From Erythrobacteraceae bacterium (GTDB lineage Bacteria; Pseudomonadota; Alphaproteobacteria; Sphingomonadales; Sphingomonadaceae), in contig JAIXPX010000052.1 in assembly GCA_027486035.1 (NCBI GenBank), positions 1-64,000 on the forward strand: 64,000 nucleotides of DNA, in the 5' to 3' direction. A model generated the notes under the pieces. That model did no database searches. It was not told the origin of the DNA and was given only the letters and a program-made list of their open reading frames with translations. The translations under genes were made by a program, and so were the position numbers. How positions within the stretch are numbered: position 1 is the first letter of the stretch; each line of letters opens with the position of its first letter. Below are positions 1 to 8,405 of this stretch, one piece after another.

Positions 1-336
1 AAGAGCCCGGTGCGCTCGGGCCACTACCGTCCGCTGTTCCGCAAGTTCTTCTGGTTCGGCCTGATCCCGACCATGATCGCGCTGTTCATCTGCGGCGGCG
101 CTCCGGCGGAAGAGCCCTATGTGGTGATCAGCCAGATCGCGACGGCCTATTACTTCCTCCACTTCCTGGTGATCCTCCCGATCATCAGCCAGATCGAGGT
201 GCCTAGGCCCCTGCCGTTCTCGATCACCGAAGCGGTGCTCGGTGGCGACAAGACTGCGGAAGCGCCGCGTGCCGGTTCGGTTGACGGTGGCGACACCGGC
301 GCCGCGCCCGAAGGCTCGCTGCAACCGGCCGAATGA
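1..336 (+). CDS. petB: Cytochrome b of the bc1 complex, C-terminal part (5' end outside window)
   Basis: Only the last 111 residues are present; the frame is open from base 1. Cytochrome b is the membrane subunit of ubiquinol-cytochrome c reductase and carries the quinol oxidation and reduction sites. The visible piece has two hydrophobic helices (around FGLIPTMIALFICGG and TAYYFLHFLVILPIISQIE), which match the last helices of the family, followed by a hydrophilic, acidic tail of about 40 residues that is probably poorly conserved. Cytochrome c1 starts 56 bp downstream on the same strand, the usual fbc/pet order, so the two are almost certainly co-transcribed. The Rieske gene is expected upstream, outside the window. 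Confidence 0.9.
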   Translation, partial: KSPVRSGHYRPLFRKFFWFGLIPTMIALFICGGAPAEEPYVVISQIATAYYFLHFLVILPIISQIEVPRPLPFSITEAVLGGDKTAEAPRAGSVDGGDTGAAPEGSLQPAE

Positions 337-392
337 TCGGCCGCTCGCAGCGCTCAAGCAATCTGAACCGATAACCAGGAAAGAGTTCGGTC

Positions 393-1223
393 ATGACTAT
401 TCGTCTCGGAGGCATCATCGCAGGCCTCGCCATCACCGCGGTGCTGGTGCTGTGGTCGCTCGTGCCCGGTGTATACAACTACGCCTTCGGCCCGGCGCCT
501 GAACAGCCGCCGTCTTACGCTTTCTACGAGCATGGCCATGGACCGGAAGGCGGCTTCTCGTTCGATGGCCCCTTCGGCAAGTGGGACGTGGCCCAGCTGC
601 AGCGCGGCTATCATGTCTACAAGGAGGTCTGCAAGTCGTGCCACAGCCTCAAGTATGTCGCGTTCCGTGACCTGCAGCAGCTTGGCTACACCGAGGCCGA
701 AGTGCAGGCCGAAGCGGCGAGCTGGACCATTCCGTTCAAGGATCCGACGACCGGCGAAATGGCCGAGGCGCCCGGCAAGCCGACCGACTACTTCCCGCCG
801 GTCTATTACGCCGGTCAGGGCGTGCCGCCCGATCTCTCGCTGATCACCAAGGCGCGTCACGACGGGTCGAACTACGTCTACGACCTGATGCTCGGCTATG
901 GCGAGCCCGATCCGGCCAAGGCCGCCAAGGTCGGCTTTGAGGTGCCCGACGGGCTCTACTTCAACAAGCACTTCCCCAACGTGAACATCGCCATGCCCGC
1001 GCCGCTGAGCGACGGTCAGGTGATCTACGCCGACGGCACCAATGCAACGATCCCGCAGATGTCGAAGGACGTTGCTGCCTTCCTCACCTGGACGGCCGAG
1101 CCTTCGCTGATCCAGCGCAAGCAGACCGGCTGGTTCGTGATCGGCTTCCTGCTGTTTGCGACGGCGCTGGCCTTCCTGTCCTACAAGCAGATCTGGGCCG
1201 GCGTTAAGCCGAAGAAGAAGTAA
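393..1223 (+). CDS. petC: Cytochrome c1 of the bc1 complex
   Basis: 276 aa haem protein that passes electrons from the Rieske centre to soluble cytochrome c on the periplasmic side. CKSCH at residues 80-84 is the covalent haem c site, and Met201 in NIAMPAPL is the expected sixth ligand. An N-terminal hydrophobic segment (about 8-26) works as export signal or anchor. A C-terminal membrane helix (about 246-263) ends in a basic tail, KPKKK. The ATG is preceded by an AGGAAAG ribosome site at good spacing. The gene follows petB directly and is closed by a terminator-like hairpin at 1240-1288. Length is normal for a family member with a simple C-terminal anchor. Confidence 0.95.
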   Translation: MTIRLGGIIAGLAITAVLVLWSLVPGVYNYAFGPAPEQPPSYAFYEHGHGPEGGFSFDGPFGKWDVAQLQRGYHVYKEVCKSCHSLKYVAFRDLQQLGYTEAEVQAEAASWTIPFKDPTTGEMAEAPGKPTDYFPPVYYAGQGVPPDLSLITKARHDGSNYVYDLMLGYGEPDPAKAAKVGFEVPDGLYFNKHFPNVNIAMPAPLSDGQVIYADGTNATIPQMSKDVAAFLTWTAEPSLIQRKQTGWFVIGFLLFATALAFLSYKQIWAGVKPKKK

Positions 1224-1239
1224 GCGTCTTCGCCCCGAG

Positions 1240-1288
1240 GCACATGGCGCCCCGTCGTCCCTTGCGGATGGCGGGGCGCTTGTGCTTT
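1240..1288 (+). terminator. Terminator-like hairpin after petC
   Basis: A two-part stem: GCACA (1240-1244) pairs with TGTGC (1281-1285), and GCGCCCCG (1247-1254) pairs with CGGGGCGC (1272-1279), closing a loop of about 17 nt. A short T-containing stretch follows. It lies between petC and apt and probably ends the bc1 transcript. The T run is weak, so termination strength is uncertain. Confidence 0.55.
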
Positions 1289-1313
1289 GAGGGGGCGGAA
1301 AGGGGCACCCGTC

Positions 1314-1880
1314 ATGACATCGCCGCATTTATCCGGGCCGCAGCTCTTGCCCGAGGAGCTTAAGGCGCTCGTGCGCACCGTGCCGGACTTCCCCCATCCC
1401 GGCATCCAGTTCCGCGACATCACCACGCTGATCGGCCATCCGCAGGGCCTCGCCGCGAGCGTCGGGCACCTGGCGTTGCTGGCTGCGGCTGCGGGCGCGC
1501 GGAAGATCGCGGGTATGGAAGCGCGCGGATTCATCTTCGGCGCGGCGGTCGCGGTCCAACTCGGCCTCGGCTTTGTCCCGGTGAGGAAGCCCGGCAAGCT
1601 GCCGATCGTGACCATCGGCATTGATTACGCGCTCGAATACGGCACCGACCGGCTCGAGATGGATCCGGGCGCCGTCGGCCCGGGAGAGAAGGTGGTGATC
1701 GTCGACGATCTCATCGCCACCGGCGGCACGGCGCTGGCGGCGGCGCAATTGCTGCGCGAGGCGGGGGCCGAGGTCAGTCATGCCCTGTTCGTGATCGACC
1801 TGCCCGATCTCGGCGGGGCCGACCGGCTGCGCGCTGCCGGGGTCAAGGTCGATGCGTTGATGGCCTTCGAGGGCGAGTGA
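1314..1880 (+). CDS. apt: Adenine phosphoribosyltransferase
   Basis: 188 aa cytoplasmic purine salvage enzyme that converts adenine plus PRPP to AMP and pyrophosphate. The diagnostic PRPP-binding motif [13 protein letters not shown] is at residues 127-139, and the N-terminal [14 protein letters not shown] segment is typical of Apt. I chose the ATG at 1314 because a purine-rich AAAGGGG lies 7 bases upstream; an in-frame TTG at 1287 would add nine residues but is less likely. Length is close to the usual 170-185. It stands between the bc1 genes and a parS site and looks like a single-gene unit. Confidence 0.93.
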   Translation: MTSPHLSGPQLLPEELKALVRTVPDFPHPGIQFRDITTLIGHPQGLAASVGHLALLAAAAGARKIAGMEARGFIFGAAVAVQLGLGFVPVRKPGKLPIVTIGIDYALEYGTDRLEMDPGAVGPGEKVVIVDDLIATGGTALAAAQLLREAGAEVSHALFVIDLPDLGGADRLRAAGVKVDALMAFEGE

Positions 1881-1902
1881 CCGGCTGCTCCGGCAGCGGC
1901 GA

Positions 1903-1918
1903 TGTTTCACGTGAAACA
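1903..1918. other. parS centromere site, perfect copy 1
   Basis: TGTTTCACGTGAAACA matches the widely conserved chromosomal ParB-binding site exactly. It sits inside a 20-bp perfect palindrome (1901-1920). It is intergenic, 22 bp after apt. ParB-parS nucleates the partition complex and SMC loading near the replication origin (established for the site family). Neither parA nor parB is in this window. Confidence 0.9.
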
Positions 1919-1934
1919 TCGCAACCAAACCGTG

Positions 1935-1992
1935 TCTGGCAGGGTGCAGGACGAAGCTAGCAGGGGTCTGGACGAGCCTGGCGGGGGCCTGC
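1935..1992 (+). repeat. Helically phased CTGG-core array beside parS copy 1
   Basis: Six related cores (TCTGG, GCAGG, GCTAG, TCTGG, CCTGG, CCTGC) start at 1935, 1946, 1956, 1967, 1977 and 1988, a spacing of 10-11 bp. The first begins 17 bp after the last base of parS. This is the most degenerate of three such arrays; the alignment with the arrays at 43440 and 61489 is what supports it. No coding potential is evident, and nothing else is recognisable up to mrpA. Confidence 0.55.
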
Positions 1993-2144
1993 CGCTCTCC
2001 CGCACAGGCCTGCGACCACCTGCCTGCCGACCGCCCGTGCCGCCCGGGGTTGTAAGGATCGCAAGCCCTCGGCTATGCCCGTCAGGGGCTTGCGCCCTCG
2101 AGCGCCTCTCATTCTAGTCGAGGAAGGACCACCAGGGTCGCCCG

Positions 2145-4985
2145 ATGGCCATTGCCGTGACACTTCTGACGCTGGTCATCCTCCCCTTCGCCGCGGCGCT
2201 CGCCATCGCGCTGCTGCATGGCGCGCCGCGCAGGGTGCATTCGGCCATAGCCAGCGCGGCGAGCGCGGGCGGCCTTGCCATCCTTGCGATGCTCGCCGGA
2301 CCGGTGCTCGGCGGTGCAACCCCTTCCGCCACCTGGGCCTGGGTCCCCTCGCTCGGCCTCGACCTCGCGCTGATGGTCGATCCCCTGGGCTGGATCTTCG
2401 CCCTGTTGATCCTCGGCATCGGCCTGCTGGTGGTGATCTTCGCCCATGCCTATCTCCACCCGGGCGAGGACACCGGCCGCTTCTTCGCCAGCCTGATGCT
2501 GTTCCAGGGCGCGATGCTCGGCATCGTGATCGCCGGCAATGTGCTCCTGCTGCTCGTCTTCTGGGAGCTGACCAGCCTCGCCTCCTTCCTGCTGATCGGC
2601 TTCTGGCAGCACAAACCCGAGGCCCGGCAGGGTGCGCGCATGGCCCTTGCCGTCACCGGCGGCGGGGGGCTCGCCCTGATCGGCGGACTGGTGCTGCTCG
2701 GCCTCGTCGCCGGCAGCTTCGACCTCGCCACGATCCTGACCCGGGGCGAGGCGGTGCAGGCCTCGCCGCTCTACCCGGCGATCCTGACGCTGATCCTGAT
2801 CGGCTGCTTCACCAAGTCGGCGCAGTTCCCGTTCCACTTCTGGCTGCCCCACGCCATGGCCGCCCCGACGCCGGTCAGCGCCTATCTCCACTCGGCGACG
2901 ATGGTGAAGGCGGGGGTCTTCCTCCTCGCGCGGCTGTGGCCGGTGCTGGCGGGGACCGAACTCTACACGATCACGGTGACAAGCGTCGGGCTGGTCACGA
3001 TGCTGCTCGGCGCGGGGGTCGCGCTGTTCCGGCATGATCTGAAAAGCATCCTTGCCTATTCCACCATCAGCCAGCTCGGAATGCTGGTGATGCTGCTGGG
3101 CTTCAGCCTCGAGGCGGCGGCGATGGCGGCGGTGCTGCACATCCTCAACCACGCCGCCTTCAAGGCCGCGATGTTCATGAGCGCGGGGATCGTCGAGCAC
3201 GAGACGGGGACGCGCGACATCCGCCGTCTGGGCGGGCTTGCCAAGGCGATGCCGATCACGGCGCTCATCGCCACGCTCGCCGCCGCGGCGATGGCGGGGC
3301 TGCCGCCGCTGGGCGGGTTCATCTCGAAGGAGCTCGTCCTCGGCGAGGCGCTCGCCTTCGCGACGCCCGATGCCCTTTGGCTGATCCCCGCACTCGTGAC
3401 CCTCGGGGCGGGCCTTTCGGTGGGATATTCGCTGCGCCTTGCCGGGCACCTGTTCTTCGGCCAGCCGCGGGAAGCGGAACCCTTCGCGCGGGCGCATGAA
3501 CCGGGGGTCGGCCTGTGGGCGAGCCCGGCGCTGCTGACCACCCTCGCTCTCCTGCTCGGCCTTGTCCCGATGCTGCTTGCCGCCCCGCTGGTCGGCCCGG
3601 CGACGGGGGCCGTGACGGGACGCACCCCGCCCGAGCTCGACCTCGGCCTGTGGCACGGGGTGAACCTTGCGCTGATCCTCAGCGTGATCGCCGTCGCGGG
3701 CGGTGTGCTGCTGCTGTGGCAGCACAAGCGCCTGCTCGCCGCGTGGGAGCGCGCCCCCCTGCCCGATGCCAAGCTGATCTTCGACCGCGTCATGCGCCTT
3801 GCCGACCGGTGGGTGAGAAAGGCGATTGTCGCCACCCATAGGCCGCGCCTCCAGACCATGCTGCTGGCGAGCTTCGGCGTGACCATCGCGCTGGTGATCG
3901 ACGGTGCGCTGGCAGGCGGCGGCACGCTGGCCGGCGACCGCCCCGGTATTGCCGCGAGCGTGCCGGGGATCGCGGCCTGGGCGCTGCTCGTAGCCGCCAC
4001 CGCAGCCGTGGTGCTCGATGCGCGCCACCGCTTCCGCGCGCTGATCTTGATCAGCGTGATCGGCCTTGTGGTCTGCCTTGCCTTCGTCCAGTTCTCCGCG
4101 CCCGACCTCGCGCTCACCCAGATCGCGGTCGAGGCGGTGTCGGTGCTCTTGCTGCTGCTCGCCCTCAACCTGCTGCCCAAGCAGCCGCCCGCGCTGTCAT
4201 CCGCACCGCGCAAGGGGCGCGATGCCCTTGTGGCGATCGCCGCAGGCCTTGCTGTCGGGGGGATCGCCTGGGCGATGCTCACCCGCGACCCCGGAGCGAG
4301 CATCGCTGCCTTCCACCTCGCCAATGCCAAGACCGGCGGCGGCGGGACCAATGTGGTCAACGTCATCCTCGTCGATTTCCGCGGCTTCGACACTTTCGGC
4401 GAGATCATCGTGCTGGGCATCGCGGGGCTCAGCATCTTCGCACTGCTCGATACCACCGCGACCGGCGCTGCCGGCGCGCGCCTCCGGGCCTGGCGGACGG
4501 ACCTGCCGCTCTCGCCCGAGCGCCATCCGATGATGCTGGTCGCGGCCAGCCGGATCATCCTGCCGCTGACACTGACGGTCGGCATCTTCCTGTTCCTGCG
4601 CGGCCACAACCAGCCGGGCGGGGGCTTCATCGCGGCGCTGGTCGTCGCCATCGCCTTCCTCGTCCAGTATCTCGCCGCCGGTTTCGACTGGTCGGATGCG
4701 AGGAAGCCCTTCGGCGAGCACCGGCTGATCGGCTGGGGCATCCTGCTGGCGCTCGCCACGGGGCTGGGCGCAATGGTGCTGGGCGCTCCCTTCCTCACCT
4801 CGTGGTTCGACTATTTCAAGCTGCCGCTGGTCGGGACATTCGAACTGGCCAGCGCGATGCTGTTCGATGCGGGCGTGTTCCTGACGGTGCTCGGCGCGGT
4901 GATGCTGGCGCTGGCGCAGCTGAGCCACATCGGTATGCGGGCCGCACGGGCAGCGGCGCGGGACAGCGGGAGGCGCGGGGCATGA
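2145..4985 (+). CDS. mrpA: Na+/H+ antiporter subunit MrpA fused to MrpB
   Basis: 946 aa polytopic membrane protein, the large subunit of the multi-gene Mrp cation/proton antiporter, which exports Na+ and helps pH homeostasis. The first ~500 residues match the complex I NuoL/MrpA antiporter fold; conserved stretches such as TKSAQFPFHFWLP and PTPVSAYLHSATMVKAG carry the intramembrane Lys and His expected for proton transfer. The last ~140 residues, beginning near SPERHPMMLVAASRIILP and containing RGHNQPGGGFIAALV, are an MrpB (MnhB) domain, so A and B are one polypeptide, as in the PhaAB type. The start is an ATG 10 bp after a purine-rich stretch. Its stop overlaps the mrpC start. Confidence 0.93.
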   Translation: MAIAVTLLTLVILPFAAALAIALLHGAPRRVHSAIASAASAGGLAILAMLAGPVLGGATPSATWAWVPSLGLDLALMVDPLGWIFALLILGIGLLVVIFAHAYLHPGEDTGRFFASLMLFQGAMLGIVIAGNVLLLLVFWELTSLASFLLIGFWQHKPEARQGARMALAVTGGGGLALIGGLVLLGLVAGSFDLATILTRGEAVQASPLYPAILTLILIGCFTKSAQFPFHFWLPHAMAAPTPVSAYLHSATMVKAGVFLLARLWPVLAGTELYTITVTSVGLVTMLLGAGVALFRHDLKSILAYSTISQLGMLVMLLGFSLEAAAMAAVLHILNHAAFKAAMFMSAGIVEHETGTRDIRRLGGLAKAMPITALIATLAAAAMAGLPPLGGFISKELVLGEALAFATPDALWLIPALVTLGAGLSVGYSLRLAGHLFFGQPREAEPFARAHEPGVGLWASPALLTTLALLLGLVPMLLAAPLVGPATGAVTGRTPPELDLGLWHGVNLALILSVIAVAGGVLLLWQHKRLLAAWERAPLPDAKLIFDRVMRLADRWVRKAIVATHRPRLQTMLLASFGVTIALVIDGALAGGGTLAGDRPGIAASVPGIAAWALLVAATAAVVLDARHRFRALILISVIGLVVCLAFVQFSAPDLALTQIAVEAVSVLLLLLALNLLPKQPPALSSAPRKGRDALVAIAAGLAVGGIAWAMLTRDPGASIAAFHLANAKTGGGGTNVVNVILVDFRGFDTFGEIIVLGIAGLSIFALLDTTATGAAGARLRAWRTDLPLSPERHPMMLVAASRIILPLTLTVGIFLFLRGHNQPGGGFIAALVVAIAFLVQYLAAGFDWSDARKPFGEHRLIGWGILLALATGLGAMVLGAPFLTSWFDYFKLPLVGTFELASAMLFDAGVFLTVLGAVMLALAQLSHIGMRAARAAARDSGRRGA

Positions 4986-5371
4986 CTTACGAATTCCTCG
5001 TCGCCAGCGCCATCGGCGTGCTGGTCGCCGGCGGCACCTACCTGTGCCTTCGGGCGCGCACCTTTGCGGTGGTGCTGGGCCTGACGCTGCTGTCCTATGC
5101 GGTGAACCTGTTCCTGTTCGCGTCCGGTCGGCTCGTCATCGGCCGCCCGCCGATCTGGGACGGGGCCATCGCCCCATATGCCGATCCCCTGCCCCAGGCG
5201 CTGGTGCTGACTGCGATCGTCATCACCTTCGGCATGACCGCCTTCGTGGTGGTCCTTGCCTTGCGCAGCTTTCTCGAGACCGGCAGCGACCATGTCGATG
5301 GCGACAAGGTGGCGTGCGACGCGCAGGACGGGCTGATGAAGGACGAGCCTTCGAGGGACGGGGAATCGTGA
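4982..5371 (+). CDS. mrpC: Na+/H+ antiporter subunit MrpC
   Basis: 129 aa, three predicted membrane helices, NuoK-like (MnhC family). The segments VLGLTLLSYAVNLFLFASGR and DPLPQALVLTAIVITFG are characteristic, with the conserved Pro-Leu-Pro-Gln-Ala motif. It contributes to the membrane core of the Mrp complex. The ATG overlaps the mrpA stop as ATGA, and its own stop overlaps the GTG of mrpD, so translation is probably coupled. A hydrophilic tail of about 30 residues follows the last helix. Confidence 0.93.
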   Translation: MTYEFLVASAIGVLVAGGTYLCLRARTFAVVLGLTLLSYAVNLFLFASGRLVIGRPPIWDGAIAPYADPLPQALVLTAIVITFGMTAFVVVLALRSFLETGSDHVDGDKVACDAQDGLMKDEPSRDGES

Positions 5372-6897
5372 ACCTGTCGGCGCATCTTGCGATCCTGCCG
5401 ATCCTCATCCCGGCGCTGGCCGCGCCGCTGGCGCTGCTGGCGATGCGGCGGCGGCGCGGGCTGGGGGTGGCGATGGCGCTGGTCTCGTGCCTTGCGCTGC
5501 TGGCTGCGGCGCTGGCGTTGATGGCGGGGGCGGGCGACGGGACGATCACGTCCTATGCGCTGGGCGATTGGCCTGCGCCTTTCGGCATCGTGATCGTCGT
5601 CGATCGCCTCGCGGCGGCCATGCTGGTGCTCACAGCGGTGCTGGCGCTGATCGCGCTGCTCCACGCGGTGCTGACCGGCGCGGACATGAAGGGCTGGCAT
5701 TTCCACCCGCTGTTCCAGTTCCAGCTCATGGGCCTCAACGGCGCCTTCCTCACCGGCGACCTGTTCAACCTCTTCGTGTTCTTCGAGGTGCTGCTGATCG
5801 CCTCCTATGGCCTGATGCTGCACGGGCAGGGGCCGGCGCGATTGAAGGCCGGGGTGCAATATGTGGTGGTGAACCTTGTCGGATCGGCGCTGTTCCTGAT
5901 CGCGCTGGGGATGCTCTATGCGCTCACCGGCACGCTCAACATGGCCGACATGGGGCTCAGGGTCGCTGCGGTTCCGGCGGCGGATCAGGGCCTGCTGCGG
6001 ATCGCGGCGCTGCTGCTGGTGAGTGTCTTTGCGCTGAAGGCCGCGCTGGCGCCGCTCCACCTCTGGCTGGTGCGGACCTATGCCGTGGCGACGCCAGCCG
6101 TGGCGGCGCTCTTCGCGATCATGACCAAGGTCGGGGTCTATGCGATCATCCGCGTCGTGCCGCAGGTGTTCGGCGAGGCGGCGGGTGCGGCGGCGTGGGT
6201 GCCCGCGCCTTACCTGCTGCCCGCTGCACTGGCGAGCGCGGTGATCGGCTTTGCGGGCGTGTTCGCGGCGCGCAGCCTGTCGGAACAGGCGGCCTTCGCG
6301 GTGATCGGATCGACGGGCACGCTGCTGGTCGCGGTCGCGGGATGGAGCGCCGCGAGCCTCGGAGCGGCGCTCTACTACCTGGCCCACTCGACCCTGGCGG
6401 GCGCGGCGCTGTTTCTCCTTGCCGATGCGGCGGCACGGCGGCGCGGGAGCCATGGCGATGCGGCAAGCCCCGGCCCGGCCTTTGCCGGGCGCGGAGGGCT
6501 CGCGCTGATGTTCATGGCCGCTGCCATTGCTGCGACCGGCCTGCCGCCCCTGTCGGGCTTCATCGGCAAGCTGCTGATCCTGAAGGCGGTGGCGGCGCAC
6601 CCCGGTTGGGGCTGGAGCTGGGCCTGGAGCTGGGGGGTGATCCTCGGCACGACCCTGATCGCCGTGATTGGCTTTGCCCGGACCGGCAGTTCGGTGTTCT
6701 GGAAGTCCACCGATGGCGATGCGCCGCCCGCGCCCACGAACCGCGCCGATCTCGTCGCCCCCGCGCTTGCGCTGGTCCTGCTGGCGGGACTATCGGCCGG
6801 GGCGGGCCGGGCGAGCGCCTATGCCGCCGCCGCCGCTGCCCAGGTGCTCGATCCGGCCGCAGGCGCGCAGGTCGTGCTCGGGGAGGGACGCCGATGA
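5368..6897 (+). CDS. mrpD: Na+/H+ antiporter subunit MrpD
   Basis: 509 aa polytopic protein of the NuoN/NuoM-like proton-translocating family, the second antiporter-like subunit of Mrp. Conserved segments seen are FFEVLLIASYGLMLHG, the FALKAALAPLHLWL helix with its key Lys, and the MTKVGVYAIIRV helix. The GTG start overlaps the mrpC stop as GTGA. A longer open frame upstream (to 5044) merely runs inside mrpC and was rejected. The stop overlaps the mrpE ATG. The protein is slightly Trp-rich near residues 410-420 (WGWSWAWSWG). Confidence 0.92.
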   Translation: MNLSAHLAILPILIPALAAPLALLAMRRRRGLGVAMALVSCLALLAAALALMAGAGDGTITSYALGDWPAPFGIVIVVDRLAAAMLVLTAVLALIALLHAVLTGADMKGWHFHPLFQFQLMGLNGAFLTGDLFNLFVFFEVLLIASYGLMLHGQGPARLKAGVQYVVVNLVGSALFLIALGMLYALTGTLNMADMGLRVAAVPAADQGLLRIAALLLVSVFALKAALAPLHLWLVRTYAVATPAVAALFAIMTKVGVYAIIRVVPQVFGEAAGAAAWVPAPYLLPAALASAVIGFAGVFAARSLSEQAAFAVIGSTGTLLVAVAGWSAASLGAALYYLAHSTLAGAALFLLADAAARRRGSHGDAASPGPAFAGRGGLALMFMAAAIAATGLPPLSGFIGKLLILKAVAAHPGWGWSWAWSWGVILGTTLIAVIGFARTGSSVFWKSTDGDAPPAPTNRADLVAPALALVLLAGLSAGAGRASAYAAAAAAQVLDPAAGAQVVLGEGRR

Positions 6898-7385
6898 TCG
6901 CGCGGCTCCTGCCCCACCCCGGTCTCAGCGTGCTGCTTGTCGTCATGTGGATGGTGATGGTGGGCGAGGTCAGTTTCGGCGCGCTGTTGCTCGGCATCGT
7001 CGTCGGCATTCTGGTGCCGCGCTTCACCGCGCCGTGGTGGCCCGGACGGCCGCGGGTGCGGTTCCTGCCGGCGCTGGCCTATGCCGCCATCGTGGTGCGG
7101 GACATCATCCTCGCCAATCTCGAGGTGGCCGCGATCATCCTGTTCAAGCGAACCCGCGACCTGCGCCCCGCCTGGTTGGCGATCCCGCTGGAGCTTGCCG
7201 GTCCCGAGGCGATCACGGTCTTTGCCGGGACGATCAGCCTGACGCCGGGGACGGTCTCGGCCGATGTCTCGGCCTGCGGCAGATATCTCCTCGTCCATGC
7301 GCTCCACGCCCCTGATCCGGCGGCCGAGATCGCCAAGGTCAAGGCGCGCTACGAGGCGCGGCTCAAGGAGATCTTCCGTGATTGA
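6894..7385 (+). CDS. mrpE: Na+/H+ antiporter subunit MrpE
   Basis: 163 aa with two N-terminal membrane helices and a cytoplasmic C-terminal half, as in the MnhE family. The diagnostic region is ITVFAGTISLTPGTVSADV, followed by a domain ending in an amphipathic helix. The ATG overlaps the mrpD stop (ATGA), and the end overlaps the GTG start of mrpF. It is required for assembly or activity of Mrp complexes in studied bacteria (family knowledge). Confidence 0.92.
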   Translation: MIARLLPHPGLSVLLVVMWMVMVGEVSFGALLLGIVVGILVPRFTAPWWPGRPRVRFLPALAYAAIVVRDIILANLEVAAIILFKRTRDLRPAWLAIPLELAGPEAITVFAGTISLTPGTVSADVSACGRYLLVHALHAPDPAAEIAKVKARYEARLKEIFRD

Positions 7386-7647
7386 GAGCGCGCTCGCCTT
7401 CGGCTTTGCGGCCCTCGGCCTCGCGCTGGCGATGAACCTGTGGCGCCTTGTCAGGGGCCCGGGCGCGTCCGACCGCATCCTTGCGCTCGATACGATGGTG
7501 ATCAATGTCATCGGCCTCATCGTCCTCACCGGCATCGCGTCGGGCAGCGGCGCCGCCTTCGAGGCGGCGCTGCTGCTGGCGATGGTCGGCTTCGTGGGGA
7601 CGGTGGCCTATGCCAAGTTCCTGCTGAGGGGGGACATCATCGAATGA
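7378..7647 (+). CDS. mrpF: Na+/H+ antiporter subunit MrpF
   Basis: 89 aa, three membrane helices. The RLVRGPGASDRILALDTM segment, with the conserved Asp-Arg after the first helix, is the signature of MnhF/PhaF. GTG start at 7378 inside the 3' end of mrpE; the stop overlaps the ATG of mrpG. It is a small structural subunit of the Mrp membrane complex, related in fold to part of NuoJ. Confidence 0.92.
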   Translation: MIESALAFGFAALGLALAMNLWRLVRGPGASDRILALDTMVINVIGLIVLTGIASGSGAAFEAALLLAMVGFVGTVAYAKFLLRGDIIE

Positions 7648-8063
7648 GCCCCGCTGCCCTGGCCGAGATTCTGGTGAGCGCGCTGATCGTTATCGGCGGC
7701 AGCTTTGCGCTTATCGGTAGCTGGGGGCTGGTCCGCCTGCCCTCGCTGATGGAGCGGCTGCACGGCCCGACCAAGGCCTCCACCCTGGGTCTCGGCGCGA
7801 TCCTTGGCGCCTCGGTGCTGTGGTTCCATCTGACGCAGGGGGTCTGGACCACGCACGAGCTGCTGGTGTCGGTGTTCCTGTTCCTCACCGCGCCGATCAG
7901 CGCCAACATGATCGCCAAGGTCCACCTTCACCGCCTGCGCCAGCGCGAGCCGAGCGAGCCGCCCGGTCCCGCAGGCGCGCCTGCCGCGCCGCCGGGAGGC
8001 GCGGACTGGGCGAACCACGAAGCCCCGCACGAGGGCACGCCGGGCGATTTCGTGGGGGATTGA
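7644..8063 (+). CDS. mrpG: Na+/H+ antiporter subunit MrpG
   Basis: 139 aa, three helices (MnhG/PhaG family), with the typical GLVRLPSLMERLHGPTKAST loop after helix 1 and LTAPISANMIAK in helix 3. The last 45 residues are a Pro/Ala/Gly-rich hydrophilic tail not expected of the core family. It closes the A/B-C-D-E-F-G order, so the full Mrp set is present with A and B fused. A small membrane ORF follows 4 bp later. Confidence 0.92.
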   Translation: MSPAALAEILVSALIVIGGSFALIGSWGLVRLPSLMERLHGPTKASTLGLGAILGASVLWFHLTQGVWTTHELLVSVFLFLTAPISANMIAKVHLHRLRQREPSEPPGPAGAPAAPPGGADWANHEAPHEGTPGDFVGD

Positions 8064-8067
8064 GGCC

Positions 8068-8298
8068 ATGTCCAATGCGAGCAAACAGGGGATCGCTGCC
8101 GGCGTCGCATTGATCGCGATCCTTTGCGCGCGGTGGGCACCTGCGGACGGAATGCGGGTTTCCAGCAGCGACGGGGTCTGCTGCATCGAACCGTTTCGCT
8201 ACGCCATCCCCCGGATGGTCGGCCAGCTATCCCTGCCGATTGTGGCTGTCTGCATCCTCTGGGTGATCGCCATCTGGCTGCGAAGCCGGCGCGGGTAG
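8068..8298 (+). CDS. Small membrane protein downstream of mrpG
   Basis: 76 aa, not recognised. It has a hydrophobic N-terminal segment (GIAAGVALIAILCARWA) and a C-terminal helix (LPIVAVCILWVIAIWL) followed by basic RSRRG. Between them is a short loop with a Cys-Cys pair. It starts 4 bp after the mrpG stop with GAGG upstream of the ATG, so it is probably the last gene of the Mrp transcript. It could be an accessory subunit or an unrelated hypothetical; no known Mrp subunit fits its size. Confidence 0.6.
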   Translation: MSNASKQGIAAGVALIAILCARWAPADGMRVSSSDGVCCIEPFRYAIPRMVGQLSLPIVAVCILWVIAIWLRSRRG

Positions 8299-8306
8299 CA
8301 CCCCCT

Positions 8307-8398
8307 TCGTCTCCCCGGACGTGATCCGGGGCCCCGCTGCTTTTCGGTCTTGCGTCTCCGCAAGAAAGCGGGATCCCGGGTCAGGCCCGGGACGACGG
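8307..8398. repeat. Paired inverted repeat element (REP-like doublet)
   Basis: Two imperfect palindromes face each other: CCCCGGACGTGATCCGGGG at 8313-8331, and a CCCGGGTCAGGCCCGGG-type copy near 8374-8392. They flank a small hairpin, CTTGCG (8349-8354) with CGCAAG (8359-8364). The outer halves are approximately inverted copies of each other. It lies between convergent mrp and mtnP and could act as a bidirectional terminator. The core reappears at about 18714. Confidence 0.6.
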
Positions 8399-8405
8399 GG
8401 TTGGC

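Noticed and set aside
2109-4028. 639-codon minus-strand open frame opposite mrpA
   Set aside because: Low-complexity Arg/Gln/His/Glu-rich translation typical of antisense frames in high-GC DNA; mrpA on the other strand has clear family motifs.
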